In this document: positions 5,458-13,490 of the stretch, one piece after another | Layout: each line of letters opens with the position of its first letter | How positions within the stretch are numbered: position 1 is the stretch's first letter | Notes under the pieces: generated by a model | Databases searched by the model: none | What the model saw: the letters and a program-made list of their open reading frames with translations, nothing else | What the model was told of the DNA's origin: nothing | Assembly: GCA_020438525.1 (NCBI GenBank) | Contig: JAGQUL010000011.1 | Span: 1-34,331 of the forward strand | Length of the DNA: 34,331 nucleotides | Reading direction: 5' to 3' | From: Thermoleophilia bacterium | GTDB taxonomy: Bacteria; Actinomycetota; Thermoleophilia; Gaiellales; SKUG01 | Translations under genes and position numbers: made by a program

Positions 5458-7287
5458 TCAGGCCGTGCGCAGCAGCGTGCGGTACTCGGCCGTCGACACG
5501 TTCTCCGCAGCGTCGCGGACCTGGACGTAGATGCCCTTCACGCCCGGGCCGTCGGTGAGCGGTGCGTCGAACTCGGGCGTGAATTCTTCCCAGGCGCCCC
5601 ACTCGCCGTTCTCGTCGGCGATCCGCATCTGCACGGCGCCGCGATCGTCGCTCACGTCGAGTACGACATGCGCGGTCGGCGTGTCGACCGACGCCGGCAG
5701 CGTCACCGACGAGATCGTCGGCGCCGTGGTGTCGGGCTTCGGCGCCTCGCGCATCGGCGGGACCTCGCGGGTCTCCGCCTCGGTGCGACGCATGACCATG
5801 CCGGTCTCGGTGCTGATCGCGTTGCCGAGCGCATCGACCGCGAGGCCATGCGAGCGCTCGATGGTCGCGTCGTCGCGCCGTCCCACGTCCATGCTCAGCA
5901 GGTACTCGCCGTCGGGCGTGAACTTCTGGATCTGCGCGCCTGTCGTGTTGAGCACGTACACGTCGCCCCACTGGTCGATGCCGACGTCGTACGGCGCCGC
6001 GAACATCCCCGGCTCGGTGCTGCCGGTGCGGTTCGGGTCCGTCTCCGCGGTGGCTCCCCACATCAGCGTCGAGGCGTAGCTGCCGTTCTCCTGCAGGTCC
6101 CAGCGCTGGACGCGGTTGTTGCCGATCTCGGTCGTGTAGACGGTGTTGCCGTCGCGGGACACGGCGATCCCGCCGAGCGCCCAGTAGAAGCGCCCCTGCT
6201 CCCAGCTCGAGGGCTCGTCGGGGTTGCCGTCGACGTACGAGCCGAACCGGGTGATGAACTTCCCGTCGGCGTCGTACTTGATCACCATCGACATGTTGTT
6301 GCTGGTCCAGGTTCCGTCGGCGATGAACAGGTTGCCGTGCGCGTCGGTGGCGATGCGCATGCCCTCGGGGTCGTGCATCGATCCACCGTACGGGAACTGC
6401 TCGAGCTTGAACGAGGAGTCGATGCTCCAGCTGCCGTCCGCACCCTTGACGTACTTCTGCGGCAGGTAGCGCCCGCCGACCTTGCTCACGATGAACGCGG
6501 ACGCGCCGTCGGGGGCCGGAGCCACGTCCACCGCGCCCTGTGGCACGGGAATCGATCCGACCTGGTTCTGGTCGGTGTCGAAGATCTTCACGGTCGAGCC
6601 GACGGCGACGTAGAGGTTGCCGACCTCGTCGGACTGGCCGCCGCCCTGGCCGCTCGTCGCAATCGGTCGGACCTCGTACGACTCGACGCGTCCGGCGGGC
6701 ACGACCGGTGCGGGATCTGCATCGTCGACGGGCGCGGGATCCTCGACCGGATCTGCATCGTCGACGGGCGCGGGATCCTCGACCGGATCCGCATCGTCGA
6801 CGGGCGCGGGATCGTCAGCCGGTACCGGCGGCTCGACGGGCACCGGATCGGTGCTCGGAGTCGTGGGCGTCGAGTGGTGGTGACGGTGATGGTCGTGGTG
6901 TCCGCGGACGTCACGTCGGTGGTGGTCGTCGTCGCCACCACCACGGATCCACGGGTTGTGGCCCAGCGCGTGCTGCAGCGGTGAGCCGAACCACGATGCG
7001 GGCCATCCGGCGAGGTGCGGCTTCGGCAGCATCGGCGACCTCGGCATGGCCGACGCCTTGGTGCCCGCCTCGGTGGCAGCGCCGGAAGCGGCCGCGACGC
7101 TCGAGGCCGGTGACGAGGCCGGCGTCGCGGCGACGTAGGACGCGGGTGCGTGCGGCGCGTCGTCGAGCGTCGGTGCCTGAGCCAGCTCACCTGCGCTCGA
7201 CGTTGCCATCGGGGTGGCCGCGCCTGCAGCAGCAACCTGGGTCGCCTGCATCGGCGACCCGCATCCACACGTCGATCCACAGCCCAT
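5458..7287 (-). CDS. NHL-repeat beta-propeller protein with Cys/His-rich N-terminus and C-terminal Ig-like domain
   Basis: The 609-residue product starts at ATG 7287, behind GAGGGGG five bases away. Order of parts: a Cys/Gly cluster (MGCGSTCGCGSPMQ, 1-14); an Ala/Thr-rich tail; a His/Asp-rich patch (119-138, with runs such as HHDHHRHHH); a Pro/Asp linker of three 12-residue repeats (about 157-195); an NHL-type propeller (about 200-500) with units such as DEVGNLYVA, DAHGNLFIADGTW and DQWGDVYVLNTTG; and a C-terminal domain ending YVQVRDAAENVSTAEYR. There is no signal peptide although such proteins usually act outside the cell. The last domain is shared with the NHL protein at 24706-26487. The frame can be extended to 8157, but that part lies over the CAP gene. 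It is divergent from the CAP gene. Confidence 0.86.
   Translation of the reverse strand: MGCGSTCGCGSPMQATQVAAAGAATPMATSSAGELAQAPTLDDAPHAPASYVAATPASSPASSVAAASGAATEAGTKASAMPRSPMLPKPHLAGWPASWFGSPLQHALGHNPWIRGGGDDDHHRRDVRGHHDHHRHHHSTPTTPSTDPVPVEPPVPADDPAPVDDADPVEDPAPVDDADPVEDPAPVDDADPAPVVPAGRVESYEVRPIATSGQGGGQSDEVGNLYVAVGSTVKIFDTDQNQVGSIPVPQGAVDVAPAPDGASAFIVSKVGGRYLPQKYVKGADGSWSIDSSFKLEQFPYGGSMHDPEGMRIATDAHGNLFIADGTWTSNNMSMVIKYDADGKFITRFGSYVDGNPDEPSSWEQGRFYWALGGIAVSRDGNTVYTTEIGNNRVQRWDLQENGSYASTLMWGATAETDPNRTGSTEPGMFAAPYDVGIDQWGDVYVLNTTGAQIQKFTPDGEYLLSMDVGRRDDATIERSHGLAVDALGNAISTETGMVMRRTEAETREVPPMREAPKPDTTAPTISSVTLPASVDTPTAHVVLDVSDDRGAVQMRIADENGEWGAWEEFTPEFDAPLTDGPGVKGIYVQVRDAAENVSTAEYRTLLRTA
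6713..6820. repeat. Three tandem 36-bp repeats inside the NHL gene
   Basis: Units at 6713-6748, 6749-6784 and 6785-6820. The first two are identical; the third differs at a few bases near its start and end. They encode the linker unit DPAPVDDADPVE. The period is a multiple of three, so copy-number change keeps the frame. Confidence 0.93.
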
Positions 7288-7569
7288 GTCGTCCCCCTCG
7301 TCGCGTCCCTGCGACCCCTGTGCGGACACGGCCGGGCGGTGGCCGTATCTCCTCGCACGTCTCCACCGTGCCACCGAATCGGCGACCTGTCGAGCGTCGC
7401 GCCGCCGATCAGGCCTCGGCGCGCGACGCGTCGGACGCATTCGCGAGCGACGAACGGCGAGCGTGTCGGATGTCCCTTGTGGGATCGGTTCGCGTGGGTT
7501 CTCATGGAAAGCGCACGACGCATTCGAGGGGACGATGGCGTCGAGCGACGAGGGGGACGGGGCGAAGGA
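7288..7569. promoter_or_regulatory. Divergent control region of the NHL and CAP genes with mirrored 13-mers
   Basis: This 282-base gap separates the two divergent genes. The same 13 bases, CGACGAGGGGGAC, occur on the minus strand at 7291-7303 (ending 3 bases before the NHL start) and on the plus strand at 7546-7558 (11 bases before the CAP start), so the region is mirror-symmetric at its ends. The element could be an extended ribosome site or a regulatory site. No convincing -10/-35 pair was identified. Confidence 0.5.
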
Positions 7570-8262
7570 ATGCTCCTGGGCGGCAACAACTTCTCGCTGA
7601 CCGACACGGTCGGCACGCCGGGAGGCGCGATACGTCCGGTCGTGGCGCCGGTGGGCTCCGTTCGCACCACGACGGCGACGACCGGGGGCGGCGCTGCGGG
7701 GAGCGGAATCCCGGCCGAGCGACGCCAGCAGCTGATGCAGGGTCTTGCGCCGTCGAATGCCGCGGAGCAGGCGTGGGTCGGCGCCGTCCAGGCCGTCTAC
7801 GACGTCTTGGTCTCGGAAGTTGTCAGGCTCGCCCAGTCGCGCAGCGCGTACGCCGCCGGCCGGCAGGTCGCCGAGGACAGCTCGTTCGAGGCGCAGGTCC
7901 TGCAGCTCGTCAACGTCGAGCGTGCCCGCTACGGCCTGCAGCCGCTGTCCTACGACCAGCGTCTCGACATGGCGGCCGAGTCGCACAACATGCAGCAGGC
8001 GACGACCCGCACGATGGCGCATGACGGCATCGGTGATGGTGACCCCGGGTCGCGCATCCGCGCCACCGGCTTCCGCCAGGCGTGGGGCGAGAACGTCGCG
8101 ACCGGCCAGCTGTCGCCTGCGCAGGTCGTGCAGGAGTGGATGGCGAGCCCCGGGCATCGCCGCAACATCCTCGACCCCAACTATCGACTGCTCGGCGTGT
8201 CCTACCTCGTCGGGGGCGACGGCCGCACCTACTGGGCGCAGGAATTCGGCGCGGCAGGATAG
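7570..8262 (+). CDS. CAP (SCP/PR-1) domain protein without signal peptide
   Basis: The 230-residue product has a low-complexity N-terminus (MLLGGNNFSLTDTVGTPGG, then Thr/Gly-rich), a helical linker (AAEQAWVGAVQAVYDVLVSE), and a C-terminal bacterial CAP domain: LQLVNVERARYGLQPLSYD, LDMAAESHNMQQ, MAHDG, GENVATG and WMASPGHRRNIL. The His and Glu residues of the CAP cavity are present. Bacterial CAP proteins are normally exported; none of the usual export signals is seen. ATG 7570 follows GAAGGA directly and the G-rich 13-mer 11 bases upstream; ATG 7504 is an upstream alternative without a ribosome site. It is divergent from the NHL gene. Confidence 0.88.
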   Translation: MLLGGNNFSLTDTVGTPGGAIRPVVAPVGSVRTTTATTGGGAAGSGIPAERRQQLMQGLAPSNAAEQAWVGAVQAVYDVLVSEVVRLAQSRSAYAAGRQVAEDSSFEAQVLQLVNVERARYGLQPLSYDQRLDMAAESHNMQQATTRTMAHDGIGDGDPGSRIRATGFRQAWGENVATGQLSPAQVVQEWMASPGHRRNILDPNYRLLGVSYLVGGDGRTYWAQEFGAAG

Positions 8263-8372
8263 GTCCCGGCGGTCGGTTACGGTCCATACGGCCCTGTCGG
8301 AGCCTGCATCGCCGGGTGCCGCGTGTAGGGTGGATCGGTCCGTACCACACCGACCGAAGGTGAACCTCCGCC

Positions 8373-8849
8373 ATGACCGTCCGACGAACCATCACGCTCG
8401 CCGCGGCCCTGCTCGCATCCGTCCTGCTGCTCGCCGGCTGCGGCAGCGAGATGTCCAAGTCCGAGTACCAGAAGGAAGTCAAGAAGATCGGTGACACGGT
8501 CCAGAAGGACTTCGACAAGCTCGACTCCGGCACGCCCGACGCAAAGACGATCAGCGGCGCGCAGGACACGCTCGAGAAGGCCGCCGACGACCTGGCGGAC
8601 CTCAACCCGCCGAAGGACGTCGCCGACCTCAACGACGAGCTCGTCTCGGTGCTCCGCGACACCGCGAAGGTGTTCGGCGCGATGGCGCCGCTGATGGAGA
8701 AGGCCGCCAAGGACCCGACCTCGCTCGACGAGGGCGACACGAAGGCGATGGAGAAGGTGCAGACCGACTTCGGCAAGATCCAGGAGCGCATGGACAAGGT
8801 CCAGAAGGGCTTCAAGGACAAGGGCTACGAGGTCGGCCTCGACAACTGA
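8373..8849 (+). CDS. Small lipoprotein with helical, lysine-rich mature part
   Basis: The 158-residue product starts with a lipoprotein signal: MTVRR, a hydrophobic core, and the lipobox LLAGC, with the lipidated Cys at 22. The mature part is polar and almost wholly helical (SEYQKEVKKIGDTVQKDFDKL, DTLEKAADDLADLNPPKDVADL, MEKVQTDFGKIQERMDKVQKGF), probably a coiled-coil or helical bundle on the outer face of the membrane. No enzymatic motif is visible. ATG 8373 has AAGGTG about ten bases upstream. A TAGGGT hexamer at 8325-8330 is a possible -10 element. It stands alone between CAP and the secreted protein. Confidence 0.85.
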   Translation: MTVRRTITLAAALLASVLLLAGCGSEMSKSEYQKEVKKIGDTVQKDFDKLDSGTPDAKTISGAQDTLEKAADDLADLNPPKDVADLNDELVSVLRDTAKVFGAMAPLMEKAAKDPTSLDEGDTKAMEKVQTDFGKIQERMDKVQKGFKDKGYEVGLDN

Positions 8850-8879
8850 TCACGATCGTTCGCCCCGACGGGCGGCGGC

Positions 8880-9572
8880 TCACGTAGCGCGGAATCGCTG
8901 CACGGCCAGGAGGCTCCTGCCTCCGCCGCGCACCACGACGCGCAGCGCGAGTCGCCGCCCGTCGAGTCGTTCCGGCACGAACATCCGCGGGCACCGGAAC
9001 GACGTTCGCTTCGTGGTGGTCGGGTGCACGACCCGAATCCGCCGGGCGATACGCCGCTTGCCCATGTGCACGCTGCACGTCACGCGAGCGACCGCCGCGT
9101 TCGACATGAACGAGCCGCGCGTGTCGAAGGCCGTCGAGTGAACGTCCTGGACGTAGGTGCCGCGCATCTGGCGCAGCAGCGTGGGGACGACGAACCGCGT
9201 CGCGTCGGTCCAGGCCGACTCCGCCGGCGCCACGCCGTCGGCGGTTCGCCAGGCCGCACGCCAGTACCAGGTCCCGGAGTGGAGCGGCGTGGCGACACGC
9301 GTGCTCGTGGCCGATCCGAGGTCGACGAGCTGCACCGTCGCGGAGTCGGTGACCGGCGTGCCGGATGCGTCGAGGTCGCCGCTGCGACCGATCCGAAGCT
9401 CCGTCACCACCTCGCCCGCGGGACCGCTCGTCCAGCTGAACGACGGTCGGCCGGTCGTGATCCGGTCGGCCGGCCCCGACACCGCAGGTGCGGTTGCGGC
9501 GAGCGCGGGTGCCGGAGCGATCGTTGCGGCTGCGAGCAGCGCGGTGGTCATCGTTCGGATTCGCACGTGCAT
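8880..9572 (-). CDS. Secreted protein with fibronectin-like N-terminal part
   Basis: The 230-residue product has a Sec signal peptide (RIRTMTTALLAAATIAPAPALA). Next comes a beta-rich domain of the fibronectin type III kind: APAVSGPADRITTGRPSFSW, TSTRVATPLHSGTWYWRAAW and ESAWTDATRFVV. The C-terminal half is basic, with two Cys (VTCSVHM and FRCPRM) that could form a disulphide. ATG 9572 lies only two bases after GGGAGG, so GTG 9566, eight bases from that box, may be the true start. It is divergent from the sensor kinase gene. Function is unknown; extracellular binding is the simplest idea. Confidence 0.76.
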   Translation of the reverse strand: MHVRIRTMTTALLAAATIAPAPALAATAPAVSGPADRITTGRPSFSWTSGPAGEVVTELRIGRSGDLDASGTPVTDSATVQLVDLGSATSTRVATPLHSGTWYWRAAWRTADGVAPAESAWTDATRFVVPTLLRQMRGTYVQDVHSTAFDTRGSFMSNAAVARVTCSVHMGKRRIARRIRVVHPTTTKRTSFRCPRMFVPERLDGRRLALRVVVRGGGRSLLAVQRFRAT

Positions 9573-9634
9573 ATCCTCCCGTGGGTGGTCTCGTGCGGGT
9601 TTGCCCTGTCGAGCGAACGGCTACGCCCATCGCT

Positions 9635-11413
9635 GTGGACCGTATCGCGACCGTCAACCTGTCGCTCTTCGTCATCGCCGTCACCTTCACGTACGCGGGC
9701 GCGGTCGCCGCGCGCGCGTGGCTGACCGGTCGAGCGCGATCGCTGCGCTGGATCGCGCTCGCGATGTTCGGGCTCGCATTCGCGTGGCTGACGTTCCGGT
9801 TCAGCAGCTTCTCGACGACGGCCGACAACCGTGGCGCGATCTACGTCGCGGCGTTCGCCGCGATCACGATCGCGCAGTGGTCGCTGCTGCGATTCGCGAT
9901 CGAGCTGGCGGAGTCGTCGACCCGGACGCGCCGGATCGCAGACATCGCGTTCGGGACCACGATCGCCGCCGAGCTGGTGATTCCGGACCGGATCGCGTTC
10001 GGCATGTACGCGGGCCCTGCGCAGGCGACGTTCGTGCACGTCGTGATGGCGCTGTTCTCGATCTACGCCACCGGGCTCGGCGCGGTGCTGCTGTGGCGGG
10101 CGGGGCGGCGCATGCCGTCGCTCGTGCGCAACCGCTATCGCATGCTGGCGATCTCGATCGTCACCCTCTACGCCGCCATGACGCTCGCCGGCGTGCGCGA
10201 GTACCCGGCGCTGCTCGTCTTCGCGCTGCTGCTGATCGGATCGACCCTGCTCATCGTCGTGGCTGCGATGCCACCGCAGTGGCTGCGCGACGCGTGGCAG
10301 GCGCCGCTCCTTCGTCGCGTGCTGCGGGAGCTCGCGGACGTGTCCGGAATGACCGATCAGGATGCTGTCCGCGCGCGGCTGCTTCCGACGATCGCCCGCG
10401 CCGCTTCCGCACAGCGCGCAGTGATGCACGACGCCGGATCCGGTCGCGAGCTCGAGACGTTCGGCCCACGGTCCGACGCGGCGGTCGAGCGCGTGCTGCT
10501 CCCCTCGGGATCGATCGCGCTCGACCTGGTCGGCGTGCCGCACGACCCGTTCTTCGGCGGCGAGCAGCGGCAGCTCGTCGAGGATCTCGCGCTGCACCTG
10601 CAGGTCGCGCTGGAGCGGTGCTCGCTGATCGCCCGCGAGCGCGATGTCGCATCGACGATGTCGGCCGCGAACGTCCGGCTGCGCAGCGCCAACGCCGAGC
10701 TGGTCGAGCTGGCCGAGCTGCGCGACGGGTTCGTCGCGATCGCATCACACGAGCTGCGAACCCCGATCACCACGATCGTTGGATTCACCCGGACGCTGCT
10801 CGACCTGTGGGACGACATCGAGGATCCCGAGCGTCGTCGTTACCTCGAGCTCGTCGACCGTGACGCCCACCGGCTGTCACAGCTCGTGAGCGACCTGCTG
10901 ATGCTCTCGTCGGTCGAGTCGCCCGACTTCCGCGTCGTTCGCGAGCGCGTCGACGTGGGCGCCCTGCTCGGGCAGGTCGTCGCCGATGTCGGAGTCGATG
11001 CGGCAGGCGTGGAGCTGCACGTCGAGCAGTCCTTGTCCGTGCACGCCGATCCGCGGCTCGTGCGGCAGGTGTTCGTGAACCTCGTGGCCAACGCGACGCG
11101 ACACGGCGCACCGCCGATCAGGCTGCGTGCGCGCCCGGTCGGCGAGTTCGGCGACAAGGTGCAGGTCGAGGTGCGCGACGAGGGTCCGGGCGTTCCGGAG
11201 GAGTTCCGTGATCGGCTGTTCGGTCGGTTCGCGCGCGCGGACCAGTCCGCTGCGATTCCGGGCAGCGGGCTCGGCCTGTTCATCGTGCGCAGGCTCGTGG
11301 AGGTGCAGGGCGGTCGGGTGTGGCTCGAGGACGACGACACGCACGGCGGCGCGTGCTTCGTCGTGGAGCTGCCGTCGTCGGCCGCCAGGCCGGCCGCCAC
11401 GTGGGGCGGCTGA
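9635..11413 (+). CDS. Membrane sensor histidine kinase, orphan
   Basis: The product of about 592 residues has seven predicted membrane segments in the first 215 residues, then a cytoplasmic GAF-like region, a short coiled coil, and a complete kinase core. This includes the H-box ASHELRTPITTIVGF (His372), the N-box FVNLVANATRHG, the G1 box RDEGPGVPEEF, the F-box LFGRFARAD, and the G2 box GSGLGLFIVRRLVEVQGG. All catalytic motifs are intact. GTG 9635 was chosen because membrane segment one follows directly; GTG 9593, behind GGTGG, is an alternative that adds 14 residues. No response regulator gene is adjacent, so the partner is elsewhere. The stimulus is unknown. Confidence 0.9.
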   Translation: MDRIATVNLSLFVIAVTFTYAGAVAARAWLTGRARSLRWIALAMFGLAFAWLTFRFSSFSTTADNRGAIYVAAFAAITIAQWSLLRFAIELAESSTRTRRIADIAFGTTIAAELVIPDRIAFGMYAGPAQATFVHVVMALFSIYATGLGAVLLWRAGRRMPSLVRNRYRMLAISIVTLYAAMTLAGVREYPALLVFALLLIGSTLLIVVAAMPPQWLRDAWQAPLLRRVLRELADVSGMTDQDAVRARLLPTIARAASAQRAVMHDAGSGRELETFGPRSDAAVERVLLPSGSIALDLVGVPHDPFFGGEQRQLVEDLALHLQVALERCSLIARERDVASTMSAANVRLRSANAELVELAELRDGFVAIASHELRTPITTIVGFTRTLLDLWDDIEDPERRRYLELVDRDAHRLSQLVSDLLMLSSVESPDFRVVRERVDVGALLGQVVADVGVDAAGVELHVEQSLSVHADPRLVRQVFVNLVANATRHGAPPIRLRARPVGEFGDKVQVEVRDEGPGVPEEFRDRLFGRFARADQSAAIPGSGLGLFIVRRLVEVQGGRVWLEDDDTHGGACFVVELPSSAARPAATWGG

Positions 11414-11438
11414 GCAGCGTCCGACGCGCTCGTCGCGA

Positions 11439-12302
11439 TCAGAAGTTCGCGGTGGCAGGATCGGGTCCGATCCGGCCGGCGCTGCCGCGGTCGAGCGCAT
11501 CGAGACGCGCCATCTGGTCGTCGTCGAGCACGAATCCGAACAGGTCGATGTTCGCCGCGATCCGGGCCGCGTTCTGCGACTTGGGGATCGTCACGAACCC
11601 GTGCTGGACGTGCCAGCGCAGCACGACCTGAGCCGGCGTGATCGCGCTGCCGAGCTGGCCGGCGATCTCCACGACCACCGGATCGGCGAGCAGCTCGCCG
11701 CCCTGGCCAAGCGGGCTCCAGCCCTGCGTCGCGATGCCCAGCCGCTCGTGCGCGGCGCGCAGCTCGCGCTGCTGCAGGTACGGGTGCAGCTCGACCTGGT
11801 TGATCGCGGGAACCTCGCCGGCCGCGTCGATCGCGCGCTTGAGGTGCTCGGGATGGAAGTTCGACACGCCGATCGAGCGCGCAAGCCCCTCGTCGCGCAG
11901 CTGCACGAGCGCCTTCCACGTCTCGACGTACCGGTCGCGCGCAGGCGAGGCCCAGTGGATCAGGTACAGGTCGACGTAGTCCATGCCGAGCCGTTCGAGG
12001 CTCGCCTCGAGCGCGCGGCGCGCCGAATCGATGCCGCCCTGGTCGTCGTTCCACAGCTTCGTGGTGACCCAGACGTCCTCGCGCGGCAGCCCGCTCGCGC
12101 GGACGCCGTCGCCGACGCCGCGCTCGTTGGCGTAGATCGCCGCGGTATCGATGTGGCGGTAGCCGGAGTCGAGCGCCACGCGAACGGCATCGGACGCGAT
12201 CTCGTCGGCGACCTGCCACACGCCCAGGCCGAGCTGTGGGATCGCGCGGCCGTCGGCGAGCTGGATGGACGGGACTGCTGCGGGTGCGGTGATGTCGGAC
12301 AT
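11439..12302 (-). CDS. Aldo/keto reductase
   Basis: The 287-residue product is a full-length aldo/keto reductase of the 2,5-diketo-gluconate reductase type. It has the catalytic tetrad Asp52 and Tyr57 (YRHIDTAAIYANE), Lys82 (TTKLWND) and His116 (DLYLIHWAS). Other family signatures are GVSNFHPEHLKRA, INQVELHPYLQQ and the NADPH-binding IPKSQNAARIAAN near the C-terminus. It should reduce aldehydes or ketones with NADPH in the cytosol. ATG 12302 has no ribosome box; CATGAT followed by six bases precedes it, so it may be read from a leaderless message. It converges with the sensor kinase gene. Confidence 0.92.
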   Translation of the reverse strand: MSDITAPAAVPSIQLADGRAIPQLGLGVWQVADEIASDAVRVALDSGYRHIDTAAIYANERGVGDGVRASGLPREDVWVTTKLWNDDQGGIDSARRALEASLERLGMDYVDLYLIHWASPARDRYVETWKALVQLRDEGLARSIGVSNFHPEHLKRAIDAAGEVPAINQVELHPYLQQRELRAAHERLGIATQGWSPLGQGGELLADPVVVEIAGQLGSAITPAQVVLRWHVQHGFVTIPKSQNAARIAANIDLFGFVLDDDQMARLDALDRGSAGRIGPDPATANF

Positions 12303-12368
12303 GAGCGGATCATGCCCGGCTCGCACCGGTGGTGCACGCGCAGGTGCGCGCAACGACGGTCGTCGTCG

Positions 12369-13358
12369 TCAGCGCTGCTTCGGGGCTGCTGCACCGAGGC
12401 GGATCGAAGCCACGATCGGATCGTGGTCGCTCGTGCCGAAGGTGGTGCGTGAGTTGAAGCGCTTCTTGAGTGAATCCTTCTGCGTGTTGCGGTGCAGGAT
12501 CTGCACCGACTCGACCGCGTCCTGCATGTCGGGCGTGACGAGCAGGTGGTCGAGCAGGTCCTTCTGGCCCCGATACACGTACGAGTAGCGATCCGACTCG
12601 GGCAGGGCCGAGAGCGCGTCGTGCAGGCGCGCGCTGCCGTCGGCGCGGCGCTGCAGGCTCTGGTAGGCGCCGTCGTTCCAGGTGGCGTTCAGGTCGCCCA
12701 CCACGAACACCGGGATCGACGGCTCGGCACCGTGGAGCGCGTCGACGAGCCCGCCGATGAACGCACCCTGCGCCTTGCGTCTCGGCTCCCAGAAGTCGCC
12801 GCCGAGCTTCGACTTGAAGTGGTTGTTGATGATCGTGAACGCGGCGTAGTGCGCGTCGTCGGCGCCGGCCATGCCGAACGTCGCGACCATCGAGGCGCGC
12901 GCGAAGAGCCGGTCGCTGCCGATCAGCTTCGGATCCTCCGGCGGCAGCGTGGTGACCGGGTTCGGCTCCTCGAGCGAGCGGAGCGTCAGCCGGGTGCTCC
13001 GATACAGGATCGCGTTGCGGATGCCACGCGTGTCGGCCTTGCCGCTGACCAGATAGTGGTACCCGAGTCCCGCAAGCTGCGGCATCGAGATCAGGTCCTG
13101 CAGCACGCGCTCGTTCTCGATCTCCTGCAGCGTGACCACGTCGGGCGCGCCCATGTCGCGGGCGATCATGCCGGCAAGCTTCACGGTGCGGGCGTGGTAC
13201 TGCTCGGGCGTGTAGACCGTGTCGCGCGAGTGCGGATCGTCCTCGGTGTCGAACACGTTCCACGCGTTGAGCTGGCCGATCGTGACGCGCGGTTCGTCGC
13301 CGGGTGCTGCTCCGGCGGCGGCTCGGCTCGTGGTGGCGGTACCGGTCCCCAGCTGCAT
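12369..13358 (-). CDS. Endonuclease/exonuclease/phosphatase (EEP) family protein without signal peptide
   Basis: The 329-residue product has the EEP fold motifs: VTIGQLNAWNVFD (metal-binding Asn31), VVTLQEIEN (Glu79), ILYRSTRL, TIINNHFKSK, VFVVGDLNATWND and the terminal TSDHDPIVASI. The family cleaves phosphodiesters in nucleic acids or lipid headgroups using a divalent metal. This branch, with the long insert and RIRNAILYRS-like segment, resembles secreted nuclease-type members, yet the N-terminus is only a short Ala/Thr/Gly tail (MQLGTGTATTSRAAAGAAPG). ATG 13358 follows the G-rich leader ACGAGGGGA. It is divergent from the CDGSH gene. Confidence 0.87.
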   Translation of the reverse strand: MQLGTGTATTSRAAAGAAPGDEPRVTIGQLNAWNVFDTEDDPHSRDTVYTPEQYHARTVKLAGMIARDMGAPDVVTLQEIENERVLQDLISMPQLAGLGYHYLVSGKADTRGIRNAILYRSTRLTLRSLEEPNPVTTLPPEDPKLIGSDRLFARASMVATFGMAGADDAHYAAFTIINNHFKSKLGGDFWEPRRKAQGAFIGGLVDALHGAEPSIPVFVVGDLNATWNDGAYQSLQRRADGSARLHDALSALPESDRYSYVYRGQKDLLDHLLVTPDMQDAVESVQILHRNTQKDSLKKRFNSRTTFGTSDHDPIVASIRLGAAAPKQR

Positions 13359-13366
13359 GGCACGTC

Positions 13367-13388
13367 TCCCCTCGTGGCACGGACCATA
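13367..13388 (-). promoter_or_regulatory. Candidate -10 and G-rich leader of the EEP gene
   Basis: On the minus strand TATGGT (13388-13383) fits the actinobacterial TANNNT -10 pattern. Seven bases later the sequence is ACGAGGGGA (13375-13367), the G-rich element shared with the NHL, CAP and cell-wall hydrolase genes. If the hexamer is used, the transcript would begin close to this element. No -35 was recognised. Confidence 0.3.
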
Positions 13389-13490
13389 CGACCCTACCTG
13401 CTCGGCTCCGTGAGCGTCGCGGGGCGTGGGATCACGGTCGAGCGGGAAACCCGAGCGAACGGTGAATCGGCTACAGGGGGAGCCCCACGC

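Noticed and set aside
6713..6820. 36-bp repeats as a CRISPR array
   Set aside because: Repeats are directly adjacent with no spacers and encode a Pro/Asp linker in frame.
7288..8157. In-frame upstream extension of the NHL protein on the minus strand
   Set aside because: It lies opposite the CAP gene, whose domain motifs are intact; the composition of the extension is shadow-like and a good start with ribosome site exists at 7287.
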